Source of the DNA: Candidatus Methanoplasma cognatum
GTDB taxonomy: Archaea; Thermoplasmatota; Thermoplasmata; Methanomassiliicoccales; Methanomethylophilaceae
Reading direction: 5' to 3'
DNA length: 64,000 bases
NCBI GenBank assembly: GCA_009777615.1
Contig: WRLM01000001.1
Coordinates: 248,001-312,000, forward strand
How positions within the stretch are numbered: the first letter of the stretch is position 1; every line of letters starts with the position of its first letter. The notes under the pieces are model-generated. The model saw only the letters and a program-made list of their open reading frames with translations. It did no database searches and was not told the origin of the DNA. Position numbers and translations under genes: made by a program. This document shows, piece after piece, positions 61,161 through 64,000 of this stretch.

Positions 61161-62429
61161 ATGGCAGAGAAAGAGCACATGAACCTGGTCATCATCGGTC
61201 ACGTCGACCACGGAAAGTCCACCCTCACGGGAAGGATCCTTCTGGAAACCGGCGCTATCGAGCCCCACCTGGTAGAGAAATATAGGAAAGAGGCGGAGGA
61301 GAAAGGAAAAGGGTCCTTCTACTTCGCATGGGTCATGGACGGCCTGAAGGAAGAGAGGGAGAGAGGAGTCACCATTGATGTGGCACACAAGAAATTCTAC
61401 ACCGACAAGTATTATTTCACAGTCATCGACGCCCCCGGCCACCGCGACTTCGTTAAGAACATGATCACCGGAACCTCGCAGGCGGACGCAGCGGTCATAA
61501 CCTGCTCCGCGATAGAGGGACCTCAGGCACAGACCAAAGAACACGTCTTCCTCGCGACCACCCTCGGCGTGAGACAGATCATCGTTGCCATCAACAAGAT
61601 GGATGCGGTGAAGTACGAGGAGGCAAAATACAAAGAGGCCGTCGACGCGATGAGCAAGCTCATGCAGATGGTCGGCATCAAGACCGACACAGTGTCCTTC
61701 GTCCCCGTATCGGCAATGGCGGGAGACAATGTCAAGACAAAATCGGCCAACACCCCGTGGTACAAGGGACCCACCCTTATCGAGGCCCTCAATACACTCA
61801 AAGTTCCCGAGAAGCAGACGGACAAGCCCCTCAGGATGCCGATCCAGGATGTCTACACCATCACAGGTATCGGAACCGTTCCCGTAGGAAGGATCGAGAC
61901 CGGCGTACTGAAGCCGAACATGAAGATCATGTTCGAGCCCTCTCATGTGCCGGGTGAGGTCAAATCCATCGAGATGCACCACGAACAGCTGCCCTCCGCA
62001 GGCCCCGGCGACAATGTCGGGTTCAATGTGCGCGGCGTAGCTAAGAACGATGTCAGGAGAGGAGACGTAGCCGGCCCGGTGGACAACCCCCCGACCGTCG
62101 CAAAGCAGTTCACGGCGCAGATCGTCGTCCTGAACCACCCCTCCGCCATAACCGTCGGATACACCCCCGTGTTCCACTGCCACACCACTCAGACGGCCTG
62201 CAGGTTCGTTGAGCTGGTGAAGACCATTGACCCCAAGAGCGGTCAGGTCAAAGCGGAGAACCCGCCCTTCCTTAAGACAGGCGACATCGCCGTCGTCAAG
62301 GTAGAGCCGACGAAGCCGATGGTAATCGAGACTGCAAAAGAATTCCCGCCGCTCGGAAGGTTCGCCATCCGTGACATGGGTCAGACCGTCGCTGCCGGTA
62401 TGTGCATCGAGGTCCAGAAGGCCAACTGA
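61161..62429 (+). CDS. tuf: Elongation factor 1-alpha
   Basis: 422 residues from ATG 61161. [10 protein letters not shown] near 12-21, DAPGHRDF near 92, NKMD near 147 and the domain II/III segments [19 protein letters not shown] identify aEF-1 alpha, which brings aminoacyl-tRNA to the ribosome. GGAGGT ends six bases before this ATG and two before the ATG at 61155, so the internal one is chosen. S10 follows after 30 bases, the conserved order. EF-1A-type factors are targets of Doc proteins such as that at 52.8 kb. Confidence 0.97.
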   Translation: MAEKEHMNLVIIGHVDHGKSTLTGRILLETGAIEPHLVEKYRKEAEEKGKGSFYFAWVMDGLKEERERGVTIDVAHKKFYTDKYYFTVIDAPGHRDFVKNMITGTSQADAAVITCSAIEGPQAQTKEHVFLATTLGVRQIIVAINKMDAVKYEEAKYKEAVDAMSKLMQMVGIKTDTVSFVPVSAMAGDNVKTKSANTPWYKGPTLIEALNTLKVPEKQTDKPLRMPIQDVYTITGIGTVPVGRIETGVLKPNMKIMFEPSHVPGEVKSIEMHHEQLPSAGPGDNVGFNVRGVAKNDVRRGDVAGPVDNPPTVAKQFTAQIVVLNHPSAITVGYTPVFHCHTTQTACRFVELVKTIDPKSGQVKAENPPFLKTGDIAVVKVEPTKPMVIETAKEFPPLGRFAIRDMGQTVAAGMCIEVQKAN

Positions 62430-62459
62430 GGCCTTCGTCCTTTATTTAAGGGATAAAAC

Positions 62460-62774
62460 ATGTCACAGCGAGCAAGGATCTCACTCAGCGGCACTGACCC
62501 GGCAAAGGTTGACAGCGTATGCGCCCAGATCAAGGGGATATCCCAGAGGACCGGCGTGGACATACGCGGACCCGTCCCTCTTCCTACGAAGAAGCTCAGG
62601 GTTCCCTGCAGGAAGAGCCCTGATGGAGAAGGAAGCGAGACCTGGGACCGCTGGGAGATGCGCATCCACAAGAGACTGATCGACCTGGATGCCGACGAAC
62701 GCGCCCTCAGGCAGCTCATGAGGATCCAAGTGCCCGACGGCGTGAACATCGAGATCGTTCTTCGCAGCACCTAA
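62460..62774 (+). CDS. rps10: Ribosomal protein S10
   Basis: 104 residues; [36 protein letters not shown] and [21 protein letters not shown] match archaeal S10 (listed in pieces). Small-subunit protein of the head domain. It directly follows EF-1 alpha, as in most Euryarchaeota, and ends the operon. Confidence 0.96.
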   Translation: MSQRARISLSGTDPAKVDSVCAQIKGISQRTGVDIRGPVPLPTKKLRVPCRKSPDGEGSETWDRWEMRIHKRLIDLDADERALRQLMRIQVPDGVNIEIVLRST

Positions 62775-62796
62775 ACACCTTACCAACAACCTTTCT

Positions 62797-63005
62797 TTTA
62801 TTATATATATCAAACAAGCGGCGCTTTACCGTTACGGGTGTTCATATCGGGCGTGCTTTTCATATGCCATCCGAAGCGGAAGTTCATTACACCCCCAGGT
62901 CCGGATCCAGCCTCAATATGAGGCAGGGAGGCACACATCCCGGACCATCGGCGCGACAGGCGCGCCTCCCCGCAGAGGAAAATCGGTTTTTAACGATTTT
63001 TCTAT
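62797..63005 (+). ncRNA. Candidate structured RNA with potential pseudoknot and terminator
   Basis: A TATA-like TTTTATTATATATAT (62797-62811) is followed by about 180 bases ending in AAAATCG/CGATTTT (62979-63000) plus T. Between them GGGTGT pairs with ACACCC, GGTCCGG (62898-62904) with CCGGACC (62940-62946), CCTC with GAGG, and GGCGCG (62950-62955) with CGCGCC (62961-62966). GGGAGGC (62926-62932) can also pair with GCCTCCC (62964-62970), which crosses the GGTCCGG stem. There is no open frame of note. It could be a free small RNA or a leader element; I recognise no known family. Confidence 0.4.
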
Positions 63006-63290
63006 ATTTTACATAATACCGCTCTTATAGATATATTAGGCACATAGTAACTATATACAAACTATTGTATCACTGGAGATTTTATATATTATTATGTGTT
63101 ATTTATCTTTGTCGAAAATCAATTCGATAACAAAACCGTTCAATGTCGTGAATAAGGGACGAAACGCGAGGTCTTGTGCTCAATATTTTTGGCATGAGCA
63201 AAAACTCCTTCAGGACATTCCCGTTCCTTCCCTATTCCCCCATTCACGGCATTGTAACGGCCCCTATCAAAGACGAGGCGGCGGATCGAA
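63006..63290 (+). other. AT-rich region upstream of the right-end surface protein
   Basis: About 285 bases. TTTATATATT at 63081-63090 is the best promoter candidate, giving a leader of roughly 180 bases before ATG 63291. A 69-codon plus-strand frame from 63094 has no ribosome site and no recognisable product. Confidence 0.4.
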
Positions 63291-64000
63291 ATGTCAGCGG
63301 TGAAAACAGCATCTGAGAAACGGGTACTGACGGCAATAGCGGCGGCCGTATTGATGATCATACTTATGCCCGCATTAAGCCAAATGGCAGAACCGGCGGC
63401 CGGTATCGGTAATGCTGATGGGAACAACATCTCACAGGGTCAGGAGACCGCCTCGGAGCCGACAGGCAGCGGATCCCTCATCGAATGGAGAGGGGACGCA
63501 AGCGGAGAGTCCGCAGCATATTGTCTTACGAAAGATCCGGGCAATTCTGTGCCGGAGGTATCTGACGGATTACCGCCTGTGAACAAGGAATACTACATCA
63601 CCGCAACCTCCGATCCCCTGACCTCCATATCTCCGGAGGGGAAGGCGGCCGTACAGAAAGGGAACAGCATAACATTCACCTTCTCCGCCGACGCAGGATC
63701 CTACATCGATGCGGTAATAGTCGACGGCATGCACCTTTCGCAGGCGGAGATAGACCGCGGGTCATATACATTCCGTAATGTGGGCATGAACCACACCATC
63801 TGGGTGAAGGGCGCTGAGTCAGAGGTGACCCTCACCATCGCTATGGTGGAAGGCAGCGGTTACGCCGAATACAGCGTGGACTACGGACCGTTCACGAAGT
63901 ACACAACGATCGTCAGTCTGCCGGACCGGGCGGACGTGACCGTCAGAGCATATGCGGACGACGGATACCAATTTGAGAGATGGCGTGTGGGAGCGACCCC
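63291..64000 (+). CDS. Secreted surface protein, partial (runs off the window)
   Basis: The first 236 codons of a gene that continues past the right edge. An N-terminal hydrophobic segment (about 12-32) is a signal peptide or signal anchor, followed by a Ser/Gly/Glu-rich linker and beta-rich extracellular modules. The segment GYAEYSVDYGPF ... SLPDRADVTVRAYADDGY parallels GHAEYSVNGSPF ... QLPDHADVLIRAVADYGY in the TAG-containing protein at 56205-57446, so both belong to one surface-protein family. ATG 63291 has only weak ribosome-site similarity upstream. Adhesion or host/partner contact is the likely role. Confidence 0.75.
   Translation, partial: MSAVKTASEKRVLTAIAAAVLMIILMPALSQMAEPAAGIGNADGNNISQGQETASEPTGSGSLIEWRGDASGESAAYCLTKDPGNSVPEVSDGLPPVNKEYYITATSDPLTSISPEGKAAVQKGNSITFTFSADAGSYIDAVIVDGMHLSQAEIDRGSYTFRNVGMNHTIWVKGAESEVTLTIAMVEGSGYAEYSVDYGPFTKYTTIVSLPDRADVTVRAYADDGYQFERWRVGAT

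Noticed and set aside
63094-63303. 69-codon plus-strand frame upstream of the right-end surface protein
   Set aside because: Its ATG is within a few bases of the TATA box and would not be on the transcript; no family resemblance, and it overlaps the better start at 63291.

Overview
The window reads as a chromosomal segment of a methanogenic archaeon, most probably a member of the Methanomassiliicoccales (Thermoplasmata). Archaeal markers are dense: stand-alone 16S rRNA, alpha proteasome subunit, exosome Rrp4/Rrp41/Rrp42, SDO1, Nop10, RNase P Pop5, RpoP, Pcc1, prefoldin beta, aIF2 alpha and beta, EF-2 and EF-1 alpha. The methanogen signal is a cytosolic hdrA-mvhD-mvhG-mvhA cluster and a DUF1638 gene of the kind found in methylotrophic methanogens. 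Among roughly 60 genes whose stop codon I read, TGA and TAA are used almost exclusively. TAG ends only one gene (hpt) and interrupts only one frame (the surface protein at 56205-57446). That is what a pyrrolysine-decoding genome looks like, although no pyl gene lies in the window. Many genes carry a TATA box about 25 bases before the start codon and seem leaderless or nearly so.

Layout. 1-6.8 kb: a Sel1-repeat protein, a 5'-deoxyadenosine/MTA/SAH deaminase overlapping a PHP-domain gene, an ABC ATPase/permease pair, an acetyltransferase and a zinc-ribbon membrane protein. 6.8-10.7 kb: intron-containing tRNA-Tyr, the operon rpl44e-rps27e-aif2a-nop10-PAC2, rpiA and a Dph6-like gene. 10.7-14.4 kb: one 1251-residue HRDC/DUF4011/SF1-helicase/Vsr-nuclease protein of defence-like architecture. 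14.5-23.1 kb: thioesterase, MFS exporter, TctA-like membrane protein, hpt, tyrS, DHH phosphoesterase and a self-contained DUF2178/XRE/ABC cassette behind a perfect palindrome. 23.1-28.7 kb: the information-processing supercluster from a RING/zinc-ribbon membrane protein and pop5 to pfdB, all on the minus strand. 29-35.2 kb: the hydrogenase/heterodisulfide-reductase cluster, with an unusual 1004-residue HdrA.

35.2-42.6 kb: phosphoesterases, nnr, srp19, rps8e, small membrane proteins, a methyltransferase, the DUF1638 gene and tRNA-Ser. 42.6-44.5 kb: a solitary 16S rRNA gene with its own promoter and terminator and no linked 23S or 5S. 44.8-47.7 kb: archaeal aromatic biosynthesis (ADH synthase, dehydroquinate synthase II, chorismate mutase-prephenate dehydrogenase) behind a perfect operator-like inverted repeat. 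47.9-51.9 kb: a YhbD/bactofilin pair that looks bacterial, hybrid cluster protein with a divergent HxlR regulator, and a PH-domain membrane protein. 52-57.4 kb: a decayed ATPase remnant, tRNA-Gln, a Fic/Doc protein, DUF1697, a tRNA methylthiotransferase, aIF2 beta with TRAM, and a surface protein split by an in-frame TAG. 57.8-62.8 kb: rps12-rps7-EF2-EF1A-rps10. The right end has a candidate structured RNA and the first 236 codons of a second surface protein sharing a domain with the TAG-containing one.

The best leads for something undescribed are the amber codon just after a signal peptide, the double-module HdrA without adjacent hdrBC, the HRDC-DUF4011-helicase-nuclease protein, the potential pseudoknotted RNA at about 62.9 kb, and the YhbD/bactofilin acquisition with its multi-site operator.
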